A stretch of DNA of 64,000 bases from NCBI RefSeq assembly GCF_040412425.1, contig NC_089744.1, positions 28,905,001 through 28,969,000 of the forward strand, written 5' to 3'. A model generated the notes under the pieces. The model was given only the letters and a program-made list of their open reading frames with translations. It searched no databases and was not told the origin of the DNA. Positions 24,318-35,482 of this stretch are shown here, piece after piece. Origin of the DNA: Macrobrachium rosenbergii (lineage: Eukaryota > Arthropoda > Malacostraca > Decapoda > Palaemonidae). The translations under genes and the position numbers were made by a program. The stretch's first letter is position 1; the number at the start of each line of letters is the position of its first letter.

Positions 24318-25004
24318 TGTTACCAACCCCAAAAGAAATGCACAAAATTAAACACGGTACAATCAAAAATCAATAAAAATCAAAGAGACATAGCAGGTAA
24401 AAATAAATGGGGAAAAAGATATTCAGCATGGTAACCGTTAACACGTTAAACAAAGATATTAAAACCCGTTCAAGTTTTTTGAAAATAAAGTTTAAGCTGG
24501 CTTCACAGAGCCTTCCAGGAAAGCAGATCTGAGCACAACGGGATCTAATCCTGAAATGTCTAACCTGTACTCAAATTGAATTATTCATACCTTCTATGAC
24601 ACGCCCATGAAAGCGAACGAGTGAACGCTTTAACTGGAACTTGACGACTTCCGGTGACGTAGCCACCACATCACCCAGGGCACGATGCCCGCTTGTCTCC
24701 ATGAGAAGCCAGACGCCAGGCCTTCGTCAGCACTGACTTGCTGAATGCATAGGCACTGTTTCCATGTACCTTTGCCCAGAATCTCCAAGAAAAATACTTA
24801 GCTAAAAAAAAACGAAATATAACATATTCATCCTAAATGTTTTTCTGTAGCTCGGCTACCAGTTGTGCTGCCCTCGGCAAGAGAGAAGCAATGAGTTCTA
24901 TTCTCCTGGCTCATGCACCAGCTGAAGAGCAACACTTGGGGCTGGCTTCTCTGTGGCCGAGTGTTTATTTGCACATAGTTTCTTTGCTCATTTGACCCCC
25001 AACA
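24318..25004 (-). repeat. 3' LTR of G2
   Basis: Minus strand begins TGTTGGGGGTCAAATGAGC (25004) and ends GGTTGGTAACA (24318), so the ends are TGTT...AACA. The env-like frame ends just inside it (stop near 24988), a common arrangement. No second LTR copy is left to confirm it. Confidence 0.5.
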
Positions 25005-26326
25005 CTACGCACAGCATGACAACTAAGACCTCCATCAACAAGAAAATCGATGAGAGAATGTAGTGCTCTAAAACAAAAAAGAAGTGATCTTCAGGCAGTG
25101 GGGGAAGTGGAGGAGTTGTGGTTATGTCCCCCCTTAGGAGAAGGCACAGGGATAATGCCATGTTCCCCATGAAGGTGATGCATGAAGATATGAGTGCTTG
25201 GGTTGTACACCATTCTGCTGAGTACTTGGAATTTCGGCATGATGATCCGACGAGCATCATCAAAGAGGCAAGATCCTTTCAACCAGAACGCATCCGATGT
25301 ATTATGACATCGGGTGGAGATTTCACAGCTTGCACAAAAAACTCCTATGAGAGTCTTTGTAGAGGCCACTTAATACTCCCTTGGGAATGTTGTCAATTCA
25401 CAGTCTGAAGGTGTCCGGTTATGAACAAGTGACAGTTCACATCCTAACAAGTCGACGTTCCTAGGAGCAAAAATCACACTGTCACAAACGTATCTGTCAT
25501 GAACTAAAGTACAACTTGACTTATAATTAATAGCAGAGGACTGATACTGATCACCCAAAATATACATAGTCTCTATTCCATCCCATGTCACCAATGAACC
25601 ATCAAACTACTAGGAAAAGGCTGGATAATAAAACTGAAACAATTTTATATCCTAACAGGAACCTCAACAAGTAACTTGACTTATAATTAATAGCAGAGGA
25701 CTGATACTGATCACCCAAAATATACATAGTCTCTATTCCATCCCATGTCACCAATGAACCATCAAACTACTAGGAAAAGGCTGGATAATAAAACTGTGAA
25801 ACAATTTTATATCCTAACAGGAACCTCAACAAGTAACTCTCTATCAGACAAGCATACTTTCATAATCCCATCATAACAATACAAATTCCCCCCAGTGAAA
25901 ATTATTTGTGAACCATAAAGATTTGATGCATTTTTCAAAGGAGATTCCAGAGCCACCAATGGTAAAATATCCAAAAATACACCCCTTAGAAGCAGCTACA
26001 ACTGCTTTAACCTGAGTGTTATTCACCGTTAATAAAGACTGCTTCTTTCTCAGCAATAAGTAAGGTAGTTTGACAAGAGGAAAAACAATCGAAACATCTA
26101 GGTCCCCCCAAACACCATCAACAGTAACCAGTAACTGATTCAAAGATGTCACCAATTTCTCAAAACCCTCACGCAATTTATTATTACTGTCCTGTAATGC
26201 CATCAAAGATTTACCTTGTAAAGCTAATTCAGCCCCCACTTGTTCAACCTTCACTAAGCTTGCAGCAGACACACTAGCTAATGTCCCTATAATTATCTTT
26301 ACTAAAAAAAACAAATAAATAACCAT
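24988..26326 (-). pseudogene. Env-like third ORF of Gypsy G2 (degenerate)
   Basis: Three consecutive minus-strand open pieces (26326-25871, 25594-25370, 25369-24988, with frame changes) form one degenerate reading region between integrase and 3' LTR, the place of env in errantivirus-like Gypsy elements. The first piece starts with a hydrophobic, signal-like segment (about residues 3-22) followed by a long polar helical stretch. The second and third are rich in Cys and carry N-glycosylation sequons (NRT, NTS). The last piece ends in a hydrophobic membrane-anchor-like segment (LLMEVLVVMLCVVLG) just before the stop. A 160 bp tandem duplication (25513-25834) disrupts the middle. Homology to a known Env family was not tested; the call rests on position and architecture. 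Confidence 0.55.
25513..25834 (-). repeat. 160 bp tandem duplication in the env-like region
   Basis: AACTTGACTTATAATTAATA at 25513 recurs at 25673. The two units are nearly identical, the second with two extra bases (TG). Each unit contains part of the env-like reading frame. Confidence 0.92.
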
Positions 26327-26904
26327 AAAACCATTACAACTCTAACACCTCAAAAGATTAGAAAACCAAAACACATCTGCAAAACGTAATCTCATAAAGC
26401 CACAAAATCATAAGTCACCAAAACCATATATAAAGCCATAAAACCCCTTATGAAAGAAACTAACCACCACGCTTTTTACTTTGGCATAGACAGCCACCCC
26501 TAAGGCTACAAGCAAACAGAACTTCAGCATCCAAGAAAACAAAGAAATGATACCTAGAAATAACCAGACCCCAGAAAAAAAAAACTACTACAACCCTAAT
26601 CACAGAACCCACAAAACTCTACAGTATCCCTTGCGCCTCATTCAACATATATGACCTCAGCATTGACAAAATTCCAACAAAGAATTACGTCGAACCGCCG
26701 CACTTGCGCAGAAAGGAAAAAGACAAAACTGACTAAAATTAGGCAACCAAAATCTATAAAATTCAACGGACAAGCTTCCTCCCATGTTCAAAACCCCCAA
26801 ATTAAGTTTCTGGGAAACCTGCAAATAAAAATAAAAAAGAATATTAGTGCATAAGAAAAAGAAGAGAGAGAGAGAAAAAAATTAACCCATCAATTCCCCT
26901 TTAA
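26327..26904 (-). other. G2 spacer between env-like ORF and integrase
   Basis: AT-rich, no ORF of note on the minus strand. It could hold a splice acceptor for env expression, but none stands out. Confidence 0.4.
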
Positions 26905-28180
26905 GCTGTCCTCTTGATCTTAGATATATGTGTCAACCTGGACAGTCCCATTTTTTCATCTCCAGCAACAAACCTATTCCCTATCTTTATTTCCACAACC
27001 TGAAATGGACCCTCAAACTTAGGCCATAATTTGTAATTCAACTGATTCCCGACGTTTTTCTTCACAAAAACCCTGTCACCAACAGCGACTTTAACATTAT
27101 CTGGCCATTTCTTGCATCTTCAACTCAAGATTCCTAGCAAGGCACGCATATCTCTCCTTAGCAGTAGAGACCAACGGTCTAACTGTATCATCACAACGAG
27201 ACGGAATAAACAACAAATCGAACGCACCTCGTGCTGGATAACCAAAGACCGCCTCAGCTGGAGACATCGCAATAGTATCACTAACCATGGTATTAATGCT
27301 ATGCCGAACCTGTGCAATGTACCGATCCCAATCCACATCATTACACCCTACAGTGATTCTGAGAACCTTTACCTCCCTATTGGCCCTCTCACATAACCCA
27401 TTGGTTTCTGGTCTATACGGAATAATAGTTAATTTCCAAATTCCCATAACCCCCGCAAGACACTCTCAACATCTTATTCACAAATTCTCTCCCATTATCT
27501 CAGGAACCCCATAACGACAAATAAACCCCTAGAAAAACTCAACTGCTACCTCCTGCTGTCTTATGATTCAAAGGGAAAATATCTACGAACCTAGTTTATT
27601 CATTCCACAATAACCAACATATGTCTGTGCCCATAATTATACTCACAGAAATTGGAAAGTATGTCCATATGGATATGTTGGAAAGGTCTACTGGGAATAG
27701 GAAACAAACCCAATTTACATGAAGTAACCCTCACTGGCTTGCATGGATTGCAAACTGAACATCCCCTCACAAAATCCTCCACTGATGCAGTCATGCTTTG
27801 CCAAAAAATATTTCCCCCTGTACATTGTGATACATCTCAATACCTAAATGTGGACTACCAAACCTACAATGAACAATATTCAAAACTGTATGTACCAGAC
27901 TCTCTGGGACAACTATCTGTGTTGTATCTCTTTTATCCTTACTACTCCTCAGCTTATATTTATTTTCCTAACTAATAAATTACCCTCTAACTCTAGATCC
28001 ATAAAAGGCAACTTGTAACCCTTTCTAAATAATTCCCCTCTAAGAAACACCTTTGCATCTGCCAAAATTTCAACCTCATCCTGTTTAGCCTCCACTAAAT
28101 TAATATCCCAGTCTATGCAAACCCCAGATACATAAACACGAGAACCATCTGAGTCATAAAAGCTCCTACTATTATGGGCA
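26905..28180 (-). pseudogene. Integrase of Gypsy G2
   Basis: Minus strand, broken into several frames. From 5' to 3' (falling coordinates): a linker, the zinc-binding part ending FVRGCSVCNPCKP, the core start PFQHIHMDIL (27700s, first Asp), a degenerate middle, then WKLTIIPYRPETNGLCERAN (about 27430, third catalytic Glu in the NGLCER motif), and a C-terminal part (VGDRVFVKKNVG, LWPKFEGPFQVVE; about 27090-26950) typical of the SH3-like/GPF module. The core contains stops, so the enzyme is lost. Confidence 0.8.
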
Positions 28181-28418
28181 TCAACTACAACATTGTCTAC
28201 CTTCTATATGCTTAAGCTTGGCGTCAGAATCCCTAGTTGTCAAAAACCACCTAGCTCTCTTAGGAGTAAGATCCAGCTTATTAAAAAGATCTAATAATGG
28301 CTTATGATCTGTAAGAACCTCAGTTTTGTTGCCCAACAATAACATCTTGAAATGAACCAAACTAGACACCATCGCGAACGCTTCTTTTGTCTGTCGTGCA
28401 CGTAGACATCTGTACTCC
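28181..28418 (-). pseudogene. RNase H of G2, 3' half
   Basis: Continues the RNase H that is cut by G1: TKEAFAMVSSLVHFKMLLLG, then TEVLTDHKPLLDLFNK (TDH motif) and KLKHIEGRQ. The other half is at 33450-33674. The join with G1's LTR is at 28418/28419. Confidence 0.85.
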
Positions 28419-28733
28419 TGTGAGGACAAGAAAAGTCAATGGGTATTAAATTGTTTGTTACCTGAGTGCAGGTATACATGGCAGAGTACAGACGGAAACG
28501 TGGTGTTCGACCTCGGAATGCCGTGACCCGCACTCTGAGCAATTTGTGTTTGCTGATAGACAAACCAATGGCAATCTTGAGAGACATAATAAATGTACAA
28601 TGACGAAATACATATCAGTGGAAAGGCCAGAAAATTCTACACGTCACTATTTACATGGGAGTCTTGACATATTAAGAAATGCAATACATGACGTGATTGA
28701 TGTGAAAATAAAGAGACGTCTGACGTCTTTGCA
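28419..28733 (-). repeat. 3' LTR of G1
   Basis: Plus-strand start TGTGAGGACAAG, end GTCTTTGCA. Co-linear with 33115-33423. Confidence 0.9.
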
Positions 28734-28804
28734 AGTACCCCCCCAAGACAATAATTACAAAGGTAATGATTGGAAGACACCTGAAAAAAAAATCAATCAT
28801 GGAA

Positions 28805-29960
28805 TCACTTTGGGAGCAGGAGCTGGCCCCGAGTTCTTGATACCTGCCGACGTGGGGCGGCTTTGACTGCTGAATCGCCCGGCAGCTTAGCCGAGCAGAT
28901 GACTTCCTTGGTGCGGCCCTTGGGATGTCCTCGACCCCGTTTCGTGATGGCGATGGGATCATCTGCAGTCATGTTTTGTGGAGGAATTTTGGGGTGCCGG
29001 CCGGTTTCCTCCCGAGTTTCGGTGTCTAACAGGAAAGTTGGTTTCAGCCAGACGACAGAAACCCAGTCTTCATGCCTGTGGATGTTGATGAGAGAGGCCT
29101 TGGATGATCTGCCAGTGGCACAGTATGGGACCCTGTACGGTCTGGTCAAGGGTGGGCGGTGGCGTCAAGACGTGGGTGCAGGCATCCAGACCCCCCAGGG
29201 TTGTAGACGTGGGTCCTGTCCGTGCAAGTCTTTTGTTAGGGGGCGAACTTCTGTGCTACTTCCCTCAGCCTTGGAAGGGAGGTATCTTTGTCGTTTGGCA
29301 CTGTGGGGAAGAACTCTCCTGGAACGGCAAGTGTTTCGCCGTAGACTTTCTCTGCGGGAGATATATCGCCGTCTGCCCTCGGTGCAGTGCGGAGACCCAG
29401 CAGGACCCAGGGGAGCTGAGTCTTCCAATTGTCATCAATACAGCAGGCCATCAGAGCTGCCTTCAATGAACGGTGGGCCCTTTCCACCATAGCGTTGGCT
29501 GCGGGGTTATATGCTGTCATACTCTGGAGAGCTGTCCCCATCAGGTGTGCCAGGGCAACCCAGAGCTCCAACAAGACTGCCAGGCCCCTGTCCATAGTTA
29601 TGCTGTCAGGCACACCAAAATGGCTGATCCAACTCTACGGAAGGGCCTCTGCACAGGCACTTGTTGATGCTTCCAACATCGGGGTTGCTTCCGGCCACCG
29701 TGTGGAATGGTCTATGACCGTCAGGAGGTATCTGGCGCCACCTGATTGCAGCAGAGGACCTACAACGTCTATGTGGATGTGACCAAAGTGCCGACGTGGT
29801 TGAGGGAATTCTCCGATGCCTGATTCCGCGTGCCGGGTGACGTTACTTGTTTGGCACGGTATGCAGTTCTTAGCCCACTGCCGAATGTCCTTTTTGATAC
29901 TGTGCCACACGAACTTCTCTGTCAGCAGGCGCACTGTTGTTCGGCCTGATGGGTGGGACA
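28805..29960 (-). pseudogene. Integrase of G1, core and C-terminal parts
   Basis: Minus strand. The N-terminal zinc-binding region and first Asp are in the preceding frame (HGLSHPSGRTTVRLL, CIPCQTSNV, GHIHIDVVGPL at about 29950-29760). This continues as PDSITMDRGLAVLLELW (second Asp region), MTAYNPAANAMVERAHRSLK (third site, Glu kept) in 29613-29236 and, after a frame change, PYRVPYCATGRSSK and the basic tail ending near 28805. Frame changes separate the three pieces. The DDE positions look preserved although the reading frame is not. Confidence 0.8.
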
Positions 29961-30650
29961 GGCCATGGATGACATTGAACATCTGCTTTCTCCTGGACGC
30001 GGGGATCATGGGCCATGGGTGGCCTGTGCTGGTGTTGCAGAGAAGTGTTGAACTGGGTCCACCTATCAGCACGTCTTCCCATTTCAGTGCAGTGAGTGCC
30101 GTGCGGTAGGCTGCTGTTTCCGGGTCTGCAGCCTGTTCCTTCGCCAGGTCCTCGTAGTCTATGCCGAGGTGGACAGAATTTATCTCGACCCTTGATAGGG
30201 CATCGGCTACTGGGTACTTCCTGCTGGGGACGTAGCTAATTGTGCAGCCGAACTCGGAGATAGCAGCCAAGTGCCACTGCTGCCTTGCAGACCCTGCATC
30301 TCCCACCTTTGTGAACGCATGTACTAAAGGCTCGTGGTCTGTGAGGATGGTAATAGGAGTGCCATCCAAGAGGTACTTTAAGTGATGCACGGCTTGGTAG
30401 ATTGCCAGCAACTCCCTGTCAGATGTGATGTAGCAGGTCTCCAGCGGTGTTAATTGCGACTGAAGAAGGCCAGCGGGCATGGGGAGCCTCCTAACACCTG
30501 CTCCAGCACCGCCCCACAAGCGAAGTTGCTGGCGTCTGTGGTAAGACTCAAGGAGGCGGTGGGGTCATGATATGTTAATGTGGTGGCTTTGGCGAGGGCT
30601 GCCTTTGTCTGCTTGAACGCCTGTTGTTGCGGAGCTGCCCACACCAGTGC
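29635..30650 (-). pseudogene. RNase H and integrase N-terminus of G1
   Basis: Minus strand. 30644-30450 carries the start of RNase H (SLSLTTDASNFACGAVLEQ, TDAS motif). 30519-29635 continues with SDRELLAIYQAVHHLKYLL (E helix), ITILTDHEPLVHAFTK (TDH), YVPSRKYPVADALSR (VADALSR) and then the integrase zinc-binding domain and the first core Asp. This 294-codon stretch is open, so this part of the gene is relatively intact; the frame changes at about 30470. Confidence 0.85.
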
Positions 30651-30662
30651 TTTTGGCTTCCC

Positions 30663-31569
30663 CTACAGGACTGCAGTCAGGGGATACATGATGCAGGCAA
30701 CGTCTGGAATGAAGCGGCTGTAGTAGTTGACCATGCCGAGGAACTCCTGTAGGGACTTGATGGCTTTTGGCGTTGGGAACTTCTTTACTACGTCCACCTT
30801 GGAGGCCATGGGGCAGACACCTGCCAGGGAGATCTCATGGCCCAGGAAGTCTACCTTTTCTGCTCCAAAGGTACACTTGTCAAACCTGACAACCAAACCA
30901 TTCTCCTGCAGGCGTTTTAGCACGGCCCGGATATGGCGCAGGTGTTCCTCCAGGGACCTGGAGAAGATCAGAATGTCATTTACGTAGCAAATGCAGAAAG
31001 GAAGGTCCCCCAAAATGGTGTCCATAAGGCAGTGGAATGTGGCCCCAGCATTCCTGATGCTGAAGTTGGAGTAGGAGAAGATATACGTTCCGAACGGCGT
31101 GATGATGGCTGTCTTCGGAACGTCGTCGGGGTGCACTGGTACCTGAAAATAAGGCTTTAGTAAATCCATTTGTAAATCCTTTGGCCCCGTGTAGGGCGCC
31201 TGTTAGGTCCTGCATGTTTGGCAAGGGATAGTGGTCCAGTGTCATTACTAGGTTCAGGCGATGATAGTCCCTACAGGGCCTCCAGGAGCCGTCTGGTTTC
31301 TCTACCATGTGGAAGGGGGACACCCATGGGCTCGATACTTTCTTGCAGATGCCCATCTCGGCGAAGGCCCATTTAGCGTCTTGGAGTTTTTTGGGTGGCA
31401 AGCGCCGGAATTTGGTGTGTGTTGGCGGGCCTGTCATGGTAATATGGTGATGAATGCCGTGTTTGGCCTGGGCTCCCAGCAACTGACACAGCTTTGGCTT
31501 GAAGACATCAGGAAACTCGTGGAGGAGGGTGCTGTATTTGTTCAAAGAGATGGAGCAGACAGCAGGCAT
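30663..31569 (-). pseudogene. Reverse transcriptase of G1, catalytic Asp changed
   Basis: Minus strand. The first piece (31569 to about 31170) has KVSSPWVSPFHMVEKPDGSW and CRDYHRLNLVMTLDHYPLPN (RT motifs 1-2). After a frameshift, 31169-30663 carries LLKPYFQVPVH, TPFGTYIFSYSNFSIRNA (motif 4), and CYVNDILIFSRS (motif 5, 30975-30986). The canonical box is YVDD; here the first Asp is Asn, which removes polymerase activity. LGHEISLAGVCP and the connection LGMVNYYSRFIPD follow. A stop precedes RNase H. Confidence 0.85.
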
Positions 31570-31590
31570 CCCCGGTCCGGTGGAGAGTGG

Positions 31591-31878
31591 TCAGGAGTGG
31601 CTGGTTCCAGTATCCAGCAGGCGTTTTCGGCCGACATCTACCAGAAGTCCGTGGGGTGCGAGGAAATCAGCACCTAGGAGAGGGAACTTGACGTCCGCGA
31701 TGACGAAAGGCCAATCATATTTACGGCCCAGGATGGATATTCTGTGGGTCACAGTTCCGTAGCAGCGGATGGGGCTTCCATTGGTGGCCACCAGTGTGGG
31801 TGCGGCGCTGGATGTGCAGTCGTGGTCCTCTCTTGACAACAGAAACACCGACTGCATTGCCCCGGTGTCTACCAGCAT
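31591..31878 (-). pseudogene. Aspartic protease of G1
   Basis: Minus strand, 95 open codons. MLVDTGAMQSVF keeps the catalytic DTG (31858-31875), ATNGSPIRCYG is the flap region and PLLGADFLAPHGLLVD the conserved C-terminal motif. It is similar throughout to the G3 protease at about 7001-7260 (RSIF/QSVF, ATNGSPI/AANGSPI, LLGADFLA), placing G1 and the 5' half of G3 in one family. A stop separates it from RT. Confidence 0.85.
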
Positions 31879-31919
31879 CTTTCGTTTCGATATGACGTTG
31901 TGGATGAAGAATCCTACTG

Positions 31920-32831
31920 GTCAAGAGTCTTTAAGGTTTGCAGCCACTGCTGTTACTCGTGGCCGCTTTTCTTGTTTTTTGTAAAAGAACAGGGGGGCTC
32001 TGCAATTTTTGGCGGCGCTTCTGAACCTCCGATGGAAGTAACACCAGGCTGGATTTGTCCACGTCCTCTGCTGCTGTGGCGGCGCTTTCTTCCTGTACAC
32101 TGTGTTCATGTCCTCTACCTCATCTTCTGTTACCAGGTTACAGGCTGTGGGTGTTGCGGCGTGTTTGGAGGCCTTGGTGGCCTATAGGAGTTTGTGTGCG
32201 ACGTTCACCAATTCGCCCACTGAAAGGGCATCTGCATCCGTGATTTGCCCCCTCCCCTCCTGTGGAAGACGCCACAGGAATATTTCTTGCTACAAGTTGT
32301 TCTCCTTCCTCCGACCATCCCTGTCGACTCCCGGCATCATCAGGAAACCTCGGAGTTCATCCCTGGTGTCCCTGGGTGATGCATCCCCCAGGGTCAGGGT
32401 CATCAGGTCGAGGGCATGTTGGGCTCTCTCTGGGACGGGCATGGAGTATGTTTCAATGAGCTTGTCTCACAGGTCTCTGTACTTGACTTTGCCTAGCTGC
32501 CAGTCCAACCATGGGGTGATTTTGTTGAAGACCTCCTCCAGAAGCATTGTCATGGTTACGTCCACCCTGGTCTCCTCGTCTGTAATTTTCGCCACCCAGA
32601 AATGGACATCTGCCCGCAGAAACCAGGATGCGGTGCTTTGTCACAAGAACGGAGGGAGTTTTATCGCCTGGCTTATTGCTGCCTTCGAAGGCGACAGAGC
32701 GATGCAGAGGATCTGTGTGTCCTCGGAATGACTTTGTAACTCATTGTCTGACATTCTTCTGCACACCAAAACGTGAAGTACGCGCTGTATTTAATCCGTT
32801 GATGGTGTTTGGGGCTGGTCAGAAGTCAAAA
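31920..32831 (-). pseudogene. Degenerate gag of G1
   Basis: Minus strand, broken by several stops and shifts. The C-terminal part (32109-31921) has the motif CYFHRRFRSAAKNCRAP, corresponding to the HYHRRFG..AQNC motif of the G3 gag. Upstream frames contain pieces compatible with a capsid (AGRCPFLG, HPMVGLAARQSQVQ) but no continuous ORF. The region upstream to the 5' LTR (32832-33097) is leader sequence with one 97-codon frame that I do not interpret. Confidence 0.6.
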
Positions 32832-33114
32832 CTATATGCCTTGTGGTTCCGTTAATGACTTCTGAGTACGGTCGACATGAATCGTAAATGGTGGGGCCAA
32901 ACCGTTTAAGCACGCCAGAACGTACCTGACGGGGTACACTGTAATTAGTCCATTAGTGGCGTGGGTGTTCTCCGAGGGAGGAGCTTTCAGGCGCCTAGAC
33001 TTCTGTCGCCGTGTGGTTCCGTTAAAGGCTCTCTGAAGGTAAAGCGGCCTTAGTGAGTCCGTTAATGGCGAAGCCAAAACCATTGTGTTTACCTTCACTC
33101 CTCGGGTCACCAGT

Positions 33115-33423
33115 TGTAAGGACAAGAAAGGTCAACTGGGTATTATATTGTTTATTATCTGAGGGCAGGTATACATGGCTGAGTGCGGACAGAAACGTGG
33201 TGTTCGACCTCCGAACACCATGACCAGCACTCTGAGCAATTTGTGTTTGTTGACAGACAAACAAATGGCAATTTTGAGAGAATAAATGTACAATGATGAA
33301 ATACATATTGGCAGAAAGGCCAGAAAATTCTACACATTATTTACATGAGAGTTTTGACATATTAAGAAATGCAATACATGACGTGATTGATGCGAAAATG
33401 AAGAGACGTCTGATGTCTTTACA
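33115..33423 (-). repeat. 5' LTR of G1
   Basis: Plus-strand start TGTAAGGACAAG, end GTCTTTACA. Adjacent on the inner side to the tRNA-Trp-like primer site. Confidence 0.9.
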
Positions 33424-34153
33424 CTGCCTTACATCTTACACTTTCTAATTTAGAATGCAATAGGATGCAATTTACCCTCAAATTTCTGCATAAGGCAAGC
33501 TCCTATGCCCTCGTGACTGGCATCTGTCACCAACGTGAAAGGTTGCTCGAAATCTGGAAACTTCAGCACTGGGGGACTCATTAAAGCCTCTTTAATTTTC
33601 TGAAAGGCCAACTGTTGCCTCTTACCCCACACAAACTGCACATCATCCCTCAACATGTCTGTCAGCGGAGACAATAGGGTGGAAAAACCTTTCGCAAACC
33701 TCCAGAAAAATCCACAATCGCCCTAACCTTGTCCCCATTTACCCTGACACCTTCCTTAGGAATAACATGACCCAAATATACTGTCTGCTTCTTTAAGAAA
33801 TTACACTTGACTAATGTAATTTTCAAACCCGCTAACCTAAACCTCTGAAGAACTTCCCTAAGGACCTCTAAATTTTCCTCTACAGAATCAGTGGCAATCA
33901 AGATATCATCCATACAAACATAAACTTACTTCCCTAACAATCCATGCAAAACTGTATTTACTAATCTCGTAAAAGTCATAGGGCTACCCGACAAACCAAA
34001 CAGCATCTGCGTAAACTCGTAATGTCCCTTCGGCAAAGAAAAAACAATGCACTTGTGACTCTCCTCACTAACAGGAACCTGCAAAAGCCCCTGCATCAGA
34101 TCAATTGAAGAGTAAATATTTTCATCCCCGATTTCTACAAACAAATCCAGCAA
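33424..34153 (-). pseudogene. Reverse transcriptase and RNase H start of G2
   Basis: Minus strand. 34153-33926: YSSIDLMQGLLQVPV and FTQMLFGLSGSPMTFTRLVN (RT motifs 3-4), a stop, then CMDDILIATDS (33913-33880; the DD pair is intact). 33913-33662 continues with the thumb (KCNFLKKQTVYLGHVI). 33674-33450 gives the connection (VWGKRQQLAFQKIKEAL) and TLVTDASHEGIGACLMQ (TDAS, start of RNase H), ending at KLHPIAF and a stop 27 bp before the G1 insertion. Stops and a frameshift near 33670 inactivate it. Confidence 0.85.
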
Positions 34154-34191
34154 ACGCCACAGGATAGTGGTCCGGGATTGACTTATTCAAC

Positions 34192-35458
34192 TTATGAAAA
34201 TCCACACACACACACACACACACGTACTGAGCCATCCTCCTTAGGCATTGCTAACAATGGAAAATTAAAGGGTGAGGAACTGGGCCTAATTATACTTTCC
34301 ACTTCCCACTTATTGACCTCTTGCTCTACCTGTTCCCTAATCTTAAAAGGAATCCTGTATGAAGGGACGAAAATAGGCTTAGGCTCATCCTCTAAATGCG
34401 CCTTGTGTTCTAACACATTAGTTAACCCTAACTTATCCCCTTTAATAGCAACAGTATCTGCAAACTCCACCAAAACATCCTCCATCCCCTCTGTATACTT
34501 TTTATAATCAGCAGTAGTTAAATGATCCCTAAAAACATGTCTCCTAACCTGTAATTCTGCCTCTGAAAATTCATTGTTGTCCACTACAATGGCAACCGAA
34601 TTATTGTCATCAACCCAATCTTCAAAATCTACCACATATGCATCCTGATATCTCCGAACTGAATCTTTACAGTTTAGTCATTCTACCCAAGTAACCCCTC
34701 TATCGGACACATTGTGTATAGAAACTGTACTCACTACCCCCTTGAGCTTCTCGCTACCCTCACTCACACACACCTCTGTTTGGGCATTTTTACATCTTTC
34801 ACTCGGACTTTCATCAGAGCAACCATCCCTGGGCCCAAAACCACATCTTCAGATAAAATACATTTATAACACTTCTTCCCCTCAGAAACATATTCAGTAT
34901 CAACCCGTAAACTGTTATCACCATCACCACCCGATCCTTTATCATGATCCCCTTTAATCTCATCAGTTTCCTTGTACGTGATAAAAACCCCAGGTACCCC
35001 AACAGTTTTATTGCCTACCCCTGTATGAACCGAGATTCTGTTTCGCCAGCATGCTGGATGACCCAGTAACATGTATTCCCCAAAGCAGCCCCTTGTAAAA
35101 TGAAAAATGGCTCTGTAAAAACTTTACTTTCTAAGGACAAACAAATGTCCGTGCAATCCAAAACACTCAACCTATTTGCTTGAACATCACATACTGTCTC
35201 TTTAGTAGGCCTCAAACAGCGACTGGAAAACATTGATCAATATAAATCATAATTCATCAGGTTAACAGACGCACCAGTATCAATAAATACCGAGACATCG
35301 ACACCATGCACAGACCCTTTCACAATTGGCTTCAGCTCTGAGGGCTCAGCCAGAAGTCCTATATCACAAGAAACACCCATCACCTTTTCCCCTTTTGTTG
35401 CTCGACCCTCCAAAAATTCTGCCGGTCCCTAGAAACCCTTGAAAAACCCCCTCGAGGA
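34192..35458 (-). pseudogene. Protease and RT N-terminal region of G2
   Basis: Minus strand. The protease active site FIDTGASVNLMN lies at 35252-35287. The rest of the protease and linker are in frames 35233-35015 and 35072-34764 (VLGPGMVALMKVRV). 34635-34192 carries the pre-RT region and RT motif 1 (FVPSYRIPFKIREQVEQEVN, IIRPSSSPFNFPLLAMPKEDG). A CA microsatellite (34201-34222) sits inside the coding sequence where KPDG...R..DYR would follow. The element is cut at 35458, where DIRS B begins. Confidence 0.75.
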
Positions 35459-35482
35459 GTTCTGTGATCAGTCCAGAGGGAA

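Larger units (their letters stand above)
28419..33423 (-). mobile_element. Complete LTR-flanked Gypsy element G1 nested in G2
   Basis: Two similar LTRs (33115-33423 and 28419-28733) bound gag, protease, RT, RNase H and integrase on the minus strand. The primer site after the 5' LTR reads TGGTGACCCGAGGAG (minus, 33112-33098) and the polypurine tract before the 3' LTR is GTCTTGGGGGGG (minus, about 28749-28738). It interrupts RNase H of G2. A 5 bp target duplication is not exact (flanks GGCAG and GGAGT on the minus strand). The LTRs differ at many positions, so the insertion is not recent. Confidence 0.9.
24318..35458 (-). mobile_element. Gypsy (Ty3-like) retroelement G2 with env-like ORF, 5'-truncated and interrupted
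   Basis: Minus strand, reading from 35458 down: protease (DTGA at 35270-35281), RT, start of RNase H, then interruption by element G1 at 33423-28419, the rest of RNase H, integrase, an env-like ORF and one LTR (25004-24318). The two halves of RNase H on either side of G1 belong to one protein, which proves the nesting. The 5' LTR and gag are missing; the sequence ends at DIRS B. Stops and frameshifts occur throughout. Confidence 0.85.

Noticed and set aside
28863..29492. 209-codon plus-strand frame
   Set aside because: Lies opposite the clearly coding integrase of G1 on the minus strand, and no domain is recognisable.
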